Shown in pieces: positions 26,336-34,539 of a stretch of DNA of 64,000 nucleotides (position 1 is the stretch's first letter; each line of letters starts with the position of its first letter). The stretch is taken from contig CAYPWF010000009.1 in the NCBI GenBank assembly GCA_964414345.1, positions 1 to 64,000 on the forward strand, given 5' to 3'. The notes below the pieces were generated by a model that made no database searches, had not been told where the DNA came from, and saw only the letters and a program-made list of their open reading frames with translations. The DNA comes from Desulfocorpusculum sp964414345. Lineage in GTDB: Bacteria; Desulfobacterota; Desulfocorpusculales; Desulfocorpusculum. Both the position numbers and the translations under genes were made by a program.

Positions 26336-28312
26336 ATGCTTATCGCTGCCAATCAGGTCACCAAATTCTACGGCAAGCAGGACCTTATCCGCCGGGCCAA
26401 CCTTCACATCAACAGAGGCGAGAAAGTAGGGCTGGTAGGTCCCAACGGTTCGGGCAAGAGCACTTTGCTTAGAATTCTGCTGGGTGAATTAGAACCCGAT
26501 GAAGGGGAAATCCATGTGGCCCGCCATATCCGCATTGGTTATCTCCCCCAAGATCTGCTCTCCTTTAGGGGGAAAACGGTCATGGAGCAGGTTCTGGATG
26601 TGGCAGAAGAGATCCGGTGGGTGGAAAAACAGATGAGAGCTCTCCAAAAAGAGATGGACTCCGGTTCTGGAGCTGATCGGGAGGAGATGGCCCTCAGACT
26701 CTCCCAACTCATGGATCGCTTTCAGCACCTAGGAGGATATGACTTGCAGCCCAGGGCTGAGAAGATCCTCATAGGCCTGGGCTTTGAGCAGCAGGATTTC
26801 TCCCGGCCCACAGAAACCCTAAGCGGCGGCTGGATGATGAGATTGGCGCTGGCCCGGGTGCTTTTGAGCGATCCGGACTTGTTGCTTTTGGACGAGCCCA
26901 CCAATCACCTGGACCTGGAGGCCTTGAGGTGGCTGGAGGACTTCTTGGTGCAAATGCAAGCGGCCTTACTGATCATCTCTCATGATCGGACCCTCCTGAA
27001 CAAAGTGGTAAGCCGGATCTTGGAACTTGAAGCAGGAGAGCTGGTCTCCTATTCGGGGAACTTTGATTTTTACAGAAAGGAGAAACAGCGGCGTCTGGAA
27101 CAAAGGTGGGCTGCTTATAGGGCGCAGCAAGAGCAACTGAGGCAAGTTCAACGCTTTATAGAGCGGAACCGGGCCAGAAAAGATAGAGCCAGACAGGTCC
27201 AGAGCCGTATAAGGTCCATTGAGAAGTTGGAACTTGTTGAACCACCTCGAAAAACAGAAGAAATGAAATTCAGATTCCCACCAGCGCCGCCTTCGGGAAG
27301 AATAGTAGCCGAGCTGGAGAAGATCTCATTCAGATTCAACGAAAGAGCTGTCTTCAAAAAAGCCTCCTTAGTTCTGGAAAGAGGCGTCAAGCTGGCGGTC
27401 GTAGGTCCCAACGGCTCTGGTAAGAGCACTCTTCTTAAGCTCCTGGCAGGTGAACTCTCCCCCCAAGAAGGAATCCGCAGGACCGGCCATGGGGTTAGGA
27501 TAGCGCATTTTTCCCAGCTCCACATGGATAAGCTCCACCCTGAAAAGACGGTCTTGGAAGAACTGCTGGATACCAGCTCTCATCCCCACCAGGGAGAGCT
27601 CAGGGATCTTTTGGGCGCCTTTCACTTCCGCGGAGATGCGGTGTTCAAGAGGGTATCGGTTCTAAGCGGCGGAGAAAGAAGCCGCCTGCTTCTGTGCAAG
27701 ATTCTCTTGGCTGAAGCCAATATGCTTCTTTTGGACGAACCCACAAATCACCTGGACATCTCCTCCAGAGAGGTCTTGGAGAGGGCCTTGGTTGAGTTCA
27801 AAGGGGCGCTGTGCTTGGTGACCCATGACAGGGAGCTGATGAATAGAGTCACCCATCAGACTCTCCTGATGCGCCCCCAAGGCTGGGAGGTTTTCCACGG
27901 CAGCTATCAGGCTTACCTTAGTTCTTGGGCTGGAAGAAATGTTGAGCCTACCCAGGCCCAAGTCAGCCCTTTGCAAGGCAAATCGGTCCGTAGAGAAAAA
28001 GAGCAAAAACGCCTTGAGGCAGAATGGAGAAACAAGTTTTACAGGCTCAAGGAACCCATTGAAAGCGAAATAAGAAGTCTTGAAAATCAGGTGGAAGTCG
28101 CCTCGCAGAGGCTTGATGAGATCCAAAGGGAAATGGGTGATGTGGAGCTATATCGTTTTGCCGAGAGGGCCAAGGCCATACAACAGGAATTCGAGACCCT
28201 TAGGGCCCAGGTCCGAAACTGGACACAGAGGTGGGAAGAGTTGCAAGCCCAATTGGAAGAGATAGAAGAGCAGATGGCAAGGGAGCGCCCTTCGGCAGCC
28301 CAAGACTCTTAA
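26336..28312 (+). CDS. ABC-F family ATPase (translation-associated)
   Basis: 658 residues with two ABC domains and no membrane segments. Domain 1 has GPNGSGKST, LSGGWMMRLALARVLL and LLLLDEPTNHLDLEAL; domain 2 has GPNGSGKST, LSGGERSRLLLCKILL and MLLLDEPTNHLDISS. A charged linker (about residues 240-310) lies between them, and a C-terminal coiled coil covers about residues 555-645. This is the ABC-F layout (Uup/YheS/EttA group), soluble ATPases acting at the ribosome E site. The subgroup is uncertain; the C-terminal coiled coil favours Uup- or YheS-like. It diverges from the small gene at 26.27 kb. Confidence 0.9.
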   Translation: MLIAANQVTKFYGKQDLIRRANLHINRGEKVGLVGPNGSGKSTLLRILLGELEPDEGEIHVARHIRIGYLPQDLLSFRGKTVMEQVLDVAEEIRWVEKQMRALQKEMDSGSGADREEMALRLSQLMDRFQHLGGYDLQPRAEKILIGLGFEQQDFSRPTETLSGGWMMRLALARVLLSDPDLLLLDEPTNHLDLEALRWLEDFLVQMQAALLIISHDRTLLNKVVSRILELEAGELVSYSGNFDFYRKEKQRRLEQRWAAYRAQQEQLRQVQRFIERNRARKDRARQVQSRIRSIEKLELVEPPRKTEEMKFRFPPAPPSGRIVAELEKISFRFNERAVFKKASLVLERGVKLAVVGPNGSGKSTLLKLLAGELSPQEGIRRTGHGVRIAHFSQLHMDKLHPEKTVLEELLDTSSHPHQGELRDLLGAFHFRGDAVFKRVSVLSGGERSRLLLCKILLAEANMLLLDEPTNHLDISSREVLERALVEFKGALCLVTHDRELMNRVTHQTLLMRPQGWEVFHGSYQAYLSSWAGRNVEPTQAQVSPLQGKSVRREKEQKRLEAEWRNKFYRLKEPIESEIRSLENQVEVASQRLDEIQREMGDVELYRFAERAKAIQQEFETLRAQVRNWTQRWEELQAQLEEIEEQMARERPSAAQDS

Positions 28313-28340
28313 AGCTTGAACCACGAACTGGAAAAGAGAA

Positions 28341-28600
28341 GCCCCCGACTGGGTGCGGGGGCCAAGGTAAAGGAGGTTTGGGGAGATCGCTTCCCCACAA
28401 ATTTAGACACCCCTGGGAATTTTTTGTTCCAGAAAATCTTGGAACCGGTCCCTATTGTTCCCCCAAACAAAAACCCCCGCTGGGTACGGGGGCCAAAGTG
28501 GAGGAGGTTGAGGGAGTTGTTTCCTAAAATTTAAGACAACACCAACTGAAAAAGGTTCCAGGTTCAAAAAAATTTTTTTGGCCTCCATCTTTCCCCATTT
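28341..28600. repeat. Tandem hairpin repeat, two imperfect units about 132 bp apart
   Basis: The units begin at 28342 and 28474. Each opens with a GC hairpin (CCCCCG-loop-CGGGGG), then GGCCAA, a GGAGGTT block, a TTCC block and an AAATTTA block; similarity is about 70-75% by eye. Between and after the units are a CTGGGAA/TTCCAG hairpin around a T6 loop, and A/T runs. It directly follows the ABC-F stop, so the first hairpin may also limit that transcript. No coding capacity is seen. With the next repeat it fills most of the 770-bp gap before the radical SAM gene. Confidence 0.6.
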
Positions 28601-28780
28601 GCCTTGGGGGGGTGACGGCCCACCCAGCAATGAATTATTCTATCCAAATGGGCTTGCCCCTCTCCTTTGGCCCAAACGAGCCTTTGACAGGTCATGGGAG
28701 TTGGGAGGCGGAACTCCCCATGGATCAGCTCATGGTCTTTGATGGCTGGCGCCTTGGGGGGTTGCGTTTTGAGGGTAGTT

Positions 28781-28990
28781 GGTCACGGGGGTGATGGCAT
28801 TTCTCTTTGCTTCAAGCCCTCGGCGCTTGATTTTCCAAAGGATTTGGTCTCCGGGGGATATTTGCCCCCTCCCTCGGTCGCCCTCAGCTTAGCTTCGGGC
28901 CAGAGGGTTTCCCCCAGGTCCAAATACTGGAAAATCAAAGCGGATCTGCCAAGCCGCTCCGAGAAACGGAATCATCCTGTGATCGCTTAC
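28781..28990 (+). repeat. Family-2 palindromic repeat, copy A
   Basis: About 210 bp, related to 44921-45130 in the opposite orientation at roughly 85-90% identity by eye. It is one long imperfect palindrome: the arm at 28822-28847 (starting GGCGCTTGATTTTCC) pairs with 28920-28941 (ending GGAAAATCAAAGC), the outer arms carry GGTGATGGCATTTCTC and its counterpart, and inner CCCTCGGTCGCCC pairs with GGGC...GAGGG. Substitutions against the other copy show no codon-position bias, and a third copy has a frame-breaking base, so the open frame across it is unlikely to be a gene. Confidence 0.8.
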
Positions 28991-29083
28991 CTTTGAGGTG
29001 TAGAGAAACCGATTATATTTGGCTTGCGGGGGAAACCCGCCTTTAGGTTTTTTTTCATTCCAAGCCAAGGAGATCGTTTTTTT

Positions 29084-30814
29084 ATGTGGCCTTTTTCCAG
29101 AACAGACCTTGTGTTACTTCATCCCCCTAGTGTCTATGATTTCAGAGACCATCCCATAATGTTCGGCCCTATAAGCGACGTTATCCCCTCTACGGCCATC
29201 TTTGAGATGTATCCAGTTGGATTCACGGCCATGGCCGAGTACTTGGGCCGTAGCGGCTTTAGGGTCAGGATCATCAATTTGGCTCTTCGGATGCTCAAGA
29301 GCCCAAGCTATAACCCGGAGGCCGTGATCAAGGCTCTTAGGCCTTTGGCCTTTGGTATAGATCTTCACTGGCTCCCCCACGTGCAGGGAAGCCTGAAGGT
29401 GGCTTCCATATGTAAAAAGCATCATCCGGGGATACCGGTCATAATGGGAGGGTTCTCCTCCTCTTACTTTTTTATGGAACTTCTTCAAAGGCCCGAGGTT
29501 GACTATGTGCTCAGGGGGGATTCCACCGAGGAGCCTCTACGCATGCTTATGGAGGCTATTTCCCAAGGACGCACCAAAGACCTATTCCATGTTCCCAACC
29601 TGGCCTGGAGGACTCGGCACGGAAAAATAGTGGGGAATCCCATCTCCCACCTGCCCCAGGTACTGGACCATTATGTAGACAACTATGGATCCATGATGAG
29701 ATCCGCCATACGTTACCTAGACATCAAGAGTATGCTTCCCATACACGACTGGTGGTCCTATCCCATCACCGCGGTCATGACATGCAGGGGATGCGTCCAT
29801 TCCTGTTCTTTTTGCGGGGGAAGCCGCTATGGTCTTAGGATCTTCGGCCAGAGAAGTAAGCCTGCTTTCCGTCCTCCTGACTTGGTAGTACAGGACATAC
29901 GTAAGATATCAGGGTTTACCTCAGCGCCTATCTTCGTGGTGGGGGACCTGCGTCAGGCAGGAGAGGATTACGCCCGGCAGGTCTTGGAGGGATTGGAACC
30001 TCTAAGGGTCCCCAACCAGGTGGTGATCGAGCTTTTCGGCAAAGCCCCCCTGTCCTACTTTAAGAAATTGGCCCAGGCTGTACCAAACTTCAATCTGGAG
30101 ATGTCCCCGGAAAGTCACGAGCTTGAGGTGCGGGCAGCCAGCGGCAAGCATTACACCAATCAGGAGCTGGAAGAAACAATTCAAGCAGCCCTGGATGCAG
30201 GTTGCCGCAAGTTTGATCTTTTCTTCATGATCGGTCTGCCGAAACAAACCTTTGAATCTGTGCTGGCCACAGTGGATTACTGCGAAGCTTTGCTCAAACG
30301 ATTCGGGCCTAGGCTTGTGCCTTTCATTTCTCCTCTTGCACCTTTCATAGATCCTGCAAGCCCGATATTCGAAGAGCCGGAACGATTCGGGTACAAGTTG
30401 TTTTTCAAGACATTGGAGGAGTTTGAAAAGGCCCTGCTTCAGCCCAGCTGGAAATATGCCCTCTCTTACGAGACCAAATGGATGTCCAGAGACCAGATAG
30501 TGGAGGCCACTTACGAGGCAGCTCTAAGACTAAACCGCATCAAAGCCCGCTTTGGTCTTCTTGAGCTTCCCACCTCGCGCAAGGTTGAGGAACGCATCTT
30601 GCTGGCCCGCAGGCTCATCAAGCAGATAGACGAGTGCCTCTTGCTCCCCGAGGCTCAGAGAAGAAAGGCTCTGGATAGAATGAAGCAGGAGATACAAGAG
30701 GCAAATTCCGACACTCTTTGCGAGGCAAGGGAAATCCAGTGGCCCTCCCCCAAGAACTTTCACTTCATGGGCATAGCCAAGAACCTGCTTCGCAGGTCCG
30801 GAAAAGGAACCTGA
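29084..30814 (+). CDS. B12-binding / radical SAM domain protein
   Basis: About 576 residues. The N-terminal third is a cobalamin-binding-like Rossmann region (DLVLLHPPSVYDF, then GFTAMAEYLGRSGFRVRIIN). The radical SAM motif is C237-x3-C241-x2-C244 in CRGCVHSCSFCGG, with an extra Cys at 234. It resembles the archaeal/bacterial family described as B12_SAM_Ta0216-like; the substrate is unknown. ATG 29084 follows AAGGAG at about 11 bp, whereas the longer frame starts inside repeat-flanking sequence. It converges on the ThiS/SDR genes with a 35-bp gap. No cobalamin riboswitch was recognised upstream. Confidence 0.8.
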   Translation: MWPFSRTDLVLLHPPSVYDFRDHPIMFGPISDVIPSTAIFEMYPVGFTAMAEYLGRSGFRVRIINLALRMLKSPSYNPEAVIKALRPLAFGIDLHWLPHVQGSLKVASICKKHHPGIPVIMGGFSSSYFFMELLQRPEVDYVLRGDSTEEPLRMLMEAISQGRTKDLFHVPNLAWRTRHGKIVGNPISHLPQVLDHYVDNYGSMMRSAIRYLDIKSMLPIHDWWSYPITAVMTCRGCVHSCSFCGGSRYGLRIFGQRSKPAFRPPDLVVQDIRKISGFTSAPIFVVGDLRQAGEDYARQVLEGLEPLRVPNQVVIELFGKAPLSYFKKLAQAVPNFNLEMSPESHELEVRAASGKHYTNQELEETIQAALDAGCRKFDLFFMIGLPKQTFESVLATVDYCEALLKRFGPRLVPFISPLAPFIDPASPIFEEPERFGYKLFFKTLEEFEKALLQPSWKYALSYETKWMSRDQIVEATYEAALRLNRIKARFGLLELPTSRKVEERILLARRLIKQIDECLLLPEAQRRKALDRMKQEIQEANSDTLCEAREIQWPSPKNFHFMGIAKNLLRRSGKGT

Positions 30815-30849
30815 AACAGCTGGATCCGGGCAACCCCGCAAGAGGCGTC

Positions 30850-31089
30850 TCAGCCCCCTGCTATGGGTGGAAATATGCTCACCCTGTCGCCTTCCTGGAG
30901 GAGCTGTTCCTTGGGGGCGTGAACACCGTTTACCAAAACTATCTTGGGGTCGCTGGGGGGTATACCGAGTTTCTCGATGAGATCTTGGAGAGTGAATCCC
31001 TCAGGCACATCCATCTGCACCCCTGGCTGGCCCTGAGTCGGGAGGTATTCTCTGAGATGCCCGAAGAGCCTAAGCTCCACCTTAGGCAT
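30850..31089 (-). CDS. ThiS/MoaD-like ubiquitin-fold protein with C-terminal GG
   Basis: 79 residues, beta-grasp fold by pattern: VELRLFGHLREYLP, LQDLIEKLGIP, KIVLVNGVHA, GDRVSIFPPIAGG. It ends in the diglycine that is adenylated and thiocarboxylated in sulfur carriers for thiamine, molybdopterin/tungstopterin or related pathways. The start ATG 31087-31089 overlaps the end of the preceding ThiS-like gene by 8 bp. Nearby tungsten-type aldehyde oxidoreductase suggests a role in pterin cofactor sulfur transfer, but this is inference. Confidence 0.82.
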   Translation of the reverse strand: MPKVELRLFGHLREYLPTQGQPGVQMDVPEGFTLQDLIEKLGIPPSDPKIVLVNGVHAPKEQLLQEGDRVSIFPPIAGG

Positions 31090-31420
31090 CAGATGCCCCC
31101 TTTTTCTCTCCTCTGGAAGCCTCTCTGGCCAAAACCCGCTCTTTTCTAAAAGAAAGCGACACAAAAGTGTTGAAAGAAAGCTCCGGCGGGAATATGGCCA
31201 CCCTATCTCCGGGCCCCAGAACCGTCTCAGGGGTGGATCCCTTCCCATTTACCAATATCAGCTTGGCCCGGCTCTGGGCCAGACCAAGCCTTTCCAAAAG
31301 TCCGGTCACACTGAGGGGGCCCTTTACCTCCAGCATCAGCTCCCCTTGCGCAACACCCAGCTCTTCCCGCAAGTGCCCTCCCACCAACACCCTTATGCTC
31401 CCGGAGCCGTCTTGCTTCAT
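31082..31420 (-). CDS. ThiS/MoaD-like protein without the GG terminus, extended tail
   Basis: 112 residues. The first 75 residues have the same beta-grasp pattern as the next gene (IRVLVGGHLREELG, VTGLLERLGLA, KLILVNGKG, GDRVAIFPPE). Instead of ending GG there, it continues for about 35 charged residues (SFRKERVLAREASRGEKK). It therefore cannot act as a thiocarboxylate carrier in the usual way unless processed. It overlaps the SDR stop (ATGA) and the next ThiS-like gene, so all three are translationally coupled. No frameshift is evident, but one near 31170 would explain the tail. Confidence 0.75.
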   Translation of the reverse strand: MKQDGSGSIRVLVGGHLREELGVAQGELMLEVKGPLSVTGLLERLGLAQSRAKLILVNGKGSTPETVLGPGDRVAIFPPELSFNTFVSLSFRKERVLAREASRGEKKGASDA

Positions 31421-32208
31421 AGAAGCCCCTTACAGTATCCACCGTCTATGGCTATAGAGGCCCCTGTGATGTAGCTTGCCCTTTCAGAGGCCAAAAAGGC
31501 CACCAGGTCTGCCAGTTCCTCTGGTTTTCCCAGTCTTCCCATGGGAATCTGAGACTCCCATCCCCGCATGATCTCGGATGCAGTGGTCCCTTTGCTGGCA
31601 GCCAGAGACTTGGCCAGCTCCTCCACACGTTCCGTCAGCATGAAGCCAGTGCAAACACAGTTCACCAGTATCCCTTCGGCTGCAAGCTCGTTGGAAAGGC
31701 TCTTGGCCCATCCATGCACCCCCGCTCTAATGGAGTTGGACAGGATGAGCCCCTCTATGGGCTGCTTGACTGCTGCCGAGGTGAGATTGATGATGCGTCC
31801 CCAGCCTTGTTTTCGCATGTATGGAAGAACCAGCCGAGTGAGTCTTATGGCGCTCATGAGATTGAGCTGGAAGGCATTCTCCCAGCTATCCTCTTTCAGA
31901 TCCAGGAACCTGGCCGAAGGCGGGCCTCCGGCGTTGTTCACCAGGATATGGACGCTCTGGAACCTCTCCACGGCCTCTTCCACAAAGGCCTTTACATCTT
32001 GGGGATTGGAGAGGTCTGTGGCTTTCCACCAAAGCTGGGTTCCTGTCTCCTGAGAGATGGCAAGGGCCGTTTTTTCCAAGAGCTCTGCGTTTCTGGCACA
32101 TATGCCCACCTTTGCCCCTTCACGGGCCAGGCTGCGTGCAACTTCCCGACCCAGGCCCTTGCTGGCCCCCGCCACCAGAGCCACTTTGCCTTTCAAACCA
32201 AGATCCAC
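31417..32208 (-). CDS. Short-chain dehydrogenase/reductase family protein
   Basis: 263 residues. The Rossmann motif is VAGASKGLGREVARSL near residue 12, and NNAGG is near 92. The Ser of the active site is in INLTSAAVKQP, but where YxxxK is expected the sequence reads LSNSIRAGVHGWAKSL, so the catalytic Tyr is not obvious. The C terminus ITGASIAIDGGYCKGLL is typical. It resembles the FabG-like subgroup with atypical active sites. The start is GTG 32206-32208 behind GGGAGG. It leads the SDR-ThiS-ThiS unit downstream of the aldehyde oxidoreductase. Substrate unknown. Confidence 0.82.
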   Translation of the reverse strand: MDLGLKGKVALVAGASKGLGREVARSLAREGAKVGICARNAELLEKTALAISQETGTQLWWKATDLSNPQDVKAFVEEAVERFQSVHILVNNAGGPPSARFLDLKEDSWENAFQLNLMSAIRLTRLVLPYMRKQGWGRIINLTSAAVKQPIEGLILSNSIRAGVHGWAKSLSNELAAEGILVNCVCTGFMLTERVEELAKSLAASKGTTASEIMRGWESQIPMGRLGKPEELADLVAFLASERASYITGASIAIDGGYCKGLL

Positions 32209-32249
32209 CGAAAACCTCCCTTGAGCGCCTGTCCTTAAGTTTTCAAGCC

Positions 32250-32275
32250 TTAAAGAAGGGGGCCGCAGCCCCCCT
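32250..32275 (-). terminator. Candidate terminator after the aldehyde oxidoreductase gene
   Basis: On the minus strand a GGGGGGC/GCCCCC hairpin with a very short loop is followed by TTCTTTAAGG. It lies between the oxidoreductase stop (32302) and the SDR start (32208), so the SDR-ThiS-ThiS genes may receive only partial read-through. The T-tract is imperfect. Confidence 0.5.
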
Positions 32276-32301
32276 CCTGCAGGAGCCTCTCAACTGGAAC
32301 C

Positions 32302-34038
32302 TCAAAAATTGAAAATCTGGTCCAACTCCTTTGCCGGGACGTCAAACACCACATTGTGGGGAGGCAAAGGCTCCTTCTGGAAGAACTCCGGCAGGCGATC
32401 CTGCAATGCCGTAAACCCTGCGGCCAGATTGAAAGAGCGCTCCTTCCTCAGCACTCTCTTGCCGTACTCCAGAAGGTCCTCCATGCCAAAGCTCCATCCG
32501 TACTGGGCGCCCACCATTTTGGGAAGCGCCTCCATTCCAGAGGGTATATCCATTATGGCGAAAGCCACAAACACGCACAGGCCTAGGGAGTCTATGGCTG
32601 CAGTGGCGATCTGGAGGTTGCGGGAGAGATCCACCTGCCCTTCGGGCTTCAGCGGGTCCACGAACCCGCCCACCTTCATTATGTTTGTAGCCACTGCATA
32701 ACCTGCTGTGTGATCCGCTCCCATGGGGCTTGTGGCGTAGGTCACCCCGATCCCCTTGATAGCCCTCGGGTCATAGGCTGGGAGCCCCTGGCGTTTTACC
32801 ACAGGCACATGAGACACCCCGAAGGCCTGCCCCACCACCGCAGCCCCACTTCCTATAATGCGTCCCAGGGCAGTACCCTTTCCCACCTCCTGGAGGAGCT
32901 CTATGGCTCCCTGGGCATCCCCGAACCTCTTCACCCCAGCATACATGGCCACCCCGATGGCGCAGCCCATCTCGATGGTGTCCAGGCCGTACTCGTCGCA
33001 AAGCCTGTCTATCTGGGCTATGGCGTCCAAATCGTCTATCCCGCAGTTGGCCCCATTGGCCCAGATGGTCTCGTACTCAAAGCCAGAGGTAAGGTACTTG
33101 CCCTCCTTATCGTTGTACACGTTGGAGCATTGGATTATGCAAGTCGAGCAGGCAGAGTGAGTAGTGCTGCCCCCCCTGGCCTTTATGACATCGTGCATGG
33201 TCTCACCGCTGATCTTATGGGTCCCCTCGAACCTGCCCTCTGTAAAGTTCCTGGTGGGGTAGGCCCCAGCTTCATTTATTACATTTGCCAGGATGTTAGT
33301 CCCGTACACCGCAAGTCCCCCTCCGGGCTTGGTCACCGGGTGCTCCCTGAGGGCGTCCCTGAAGGCGGCAGCCGCGGCCTTGAAGGCCTCCTGGTCCGCG
33401 TAGGAAACCCCTGGGGCTTCGGTGTCATCCACCACAATGGCCTTGAGCCCCTTGGAGCCCATTACCGCCCCCATGCCTCCCCGCCCTGCATGCCGCGCAG
33501 GCTTCCCTTGGGTGCTGGTCACAGCCACCGAGGCGGCCGAAAGCTTCATCTCGCCAGCAGGCCCAATGGAAACTATGCCCACTTTCTCCCCGTATTTGGC
33601 CTGAAGTTTTTCGCAAAGAGCATAATTGGTGAGCCCGGCTAGGTCACCCCCCTCAAGCAGCTTTCCCCCCTCCTTGTTCACCAAGAGGTAATACCACTTA
33701 CCGCTTTTGGGAAGGCCCTCTACCACTATCCCGGCAATCCCCAGCCTGCCCAACTTCACAGCAACGTTCCCCCCCACGTTGCTCTCTTTGATGCCTCCCG
33801 TGAGCGGACTTTTCCCACCCACTGAAAGCCTCCCCGAGTTGGGACAGGTGCTCCCTGCCAGGAGACCGGGTGCCACCACCAGCTTGTTGGCCGCCCCAAG
33901 GGGATGGCACAATGGGTCCACCTCTTTGGCCACGATGGAGGAGGTCAAGGCTCGCCCCCCCAGCCGAGCCTCTTCTCCTGAGAGATCCTCCATCCGCACC
34001 GCCCCGGCCGACATGTCCACCCTCATCAGCTTTCTCAT
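32302..34038 (-). CDS. Aldehyde:ferredoxin oxidoreductase family protein (tungsten/molybdenum)
   Basis: 578 residues. Cluster ligands are C297-x2-C300-x3-C304 (ACSTCIIQCSNVYN) and C488 in SLGLCVF, the AOR arrangement. Pterin-binding blocks appear in RLSVGGKSPLTGGIKESNVGG and in RHAGRGGMGAVMGSKGLKAIVV (each read in parts). Such enzymes oxidise aldehydes to acids, or reduce acids, with ferredoxin. AGGAGG lies before the ATG. The downstream SDR and ThiS-like genes suggest a dedicated redox module. Substrate specificity cannot be read. There is no in-frame TGA at the Cys ligands, so it is not a selenoprotein. Confidence 0.92.
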   Translation of the reverse strand: MRKLMRVDMSAGAVRMEDLSGEEARLGGRALTSSIVAKEVDPLCHPLGAANKLVVAPGLLAGSTCPNSGRLSVGGKSPLTGGIKESNVGGNVAVKLGRLGIAGIVVEGLPKSGKWYYLLVNKEGGKLLEGGDLAGLTNYALCEKLQAKYGEKVGIVSIGPAGEMKLSAASVAVTSTQGKPARHAGRGGMGAVMGSKGLKAIVVDDTEAPGVSYADQEAFKAAAAAFRDALREHPVTKPGGGLAVYGTNILANVINEAGAYPTRNFTEGRFEGTHKISGETMHDVIKARGGSTTHSACSTCIIQCSNVYNDKEGKYLTSGFEYETIWANGANCGIDDLDAIAQIDRLCDEYGLDTIEMGCAIGVAMYAGVKRFGDAQGAIELLQEVGKGTALGRIIGSGAAVVGQAFGVSHVPVVKRQGLPAYDPRAIKGIGVTYATSPMGADHTAGYAVATNIMKVGGFVDPLKPEGQVDLSRNLQIATAAIDSLGLCVFVAFAIMDIPSGMEALPKMVGAQYGWSFGMEDLLEYGKRVLRKERSFNLAAGFTALQDRLPEFFQKEPLPPHNVVFDVPAKELDQIFNF

Positions 34039-34324
34039 GGCAAACCTCCTGTTTGTGGGATGAGAAAAAGCGGGTGCAAGCGGGCCAATGAATGAAACCA
34101 GCTCCGCCTAAGCTTCTGGCACAAGAATAGAGACAGCTCACTTCAAAAGTCAAGCCGCTTGGGATGACAAATTGAGCTCGGCTTCGGCTTAACAAGTCGT
34201 TTTATGCTGGAAAAAACATAATTTCTTCTTTTCATGCTTGGTGTCTTCAAGGCAAAGGATAGAATTGTTGCAAAATTTATGGGCTTACCTTTGTTTATGG
34301 ATGATCTATTTAACGATTAGCACG

Positions 34325-34515
34325 TATTATTCACGAGTAATGGATGATGCAGGCTATCTTAATGACATATCTGGAGAAATCGGTCCATGCTCAAAAGCAG
34401 CCTGCTTTTGGGTTCCAGAGTTTATATTGCTTTGAGTCGGAATATGTCGAAGTGCACCGGGGGCTGGGGGGCTTGAGCCCCCAAAGTCAGCGGCTTTGGA
34501 GAATATCCTGGTTAG
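34325..34515 (+). repeat. Family-1 dispersed repeat, copy 3 (full length, subtype A)
   Basis: A 191-bp copy with TATTATTCACGAG at the left, the palindrome GGGGGCTTGAGCCCCC near the right, and GGAGAATATCCTGGTTAG at the end. It stops 25 bp from the hisD stop codon. The remaining 285 bp up to the oxidoreductase start (34040-34324) holds no gene that I can see. Confidence 0.8.
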
Positions 34516-34539
34516 CTGTGTCAGTGGTGAGCTTGACTC

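Noticed and set aside
28694..28996. Open frame of 100 codons whose translation resembles that of 44885-45223 on the minus strand
   Set aside because: Both frames are read across family-2 repeats. Differences between the copies show no third-position bias, and the third copy has an inserted base that breaks the frame. The similarity reflects the repeat, not a protein.
28991..29083. A cobalamin riboswitch before the B12 radical SAM gene
   Set aside because: The leader between the family-2 repeat and the gene is only about 90 bp and lacks a recognisable B12-box.
32710..33642. Plus-strand open frame of 310 codons
   Set aside because: It is antisense to the aldehyde oxidoreductase gene, which has clear family motifs; the frame is a shadow of high GC third positions.
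32302..34038. The oxidoreductase as a selenoprotein, because selC is present
   Set aside because: All cluster positions are ordinary Cys codons and no in-frame TGA occurs.
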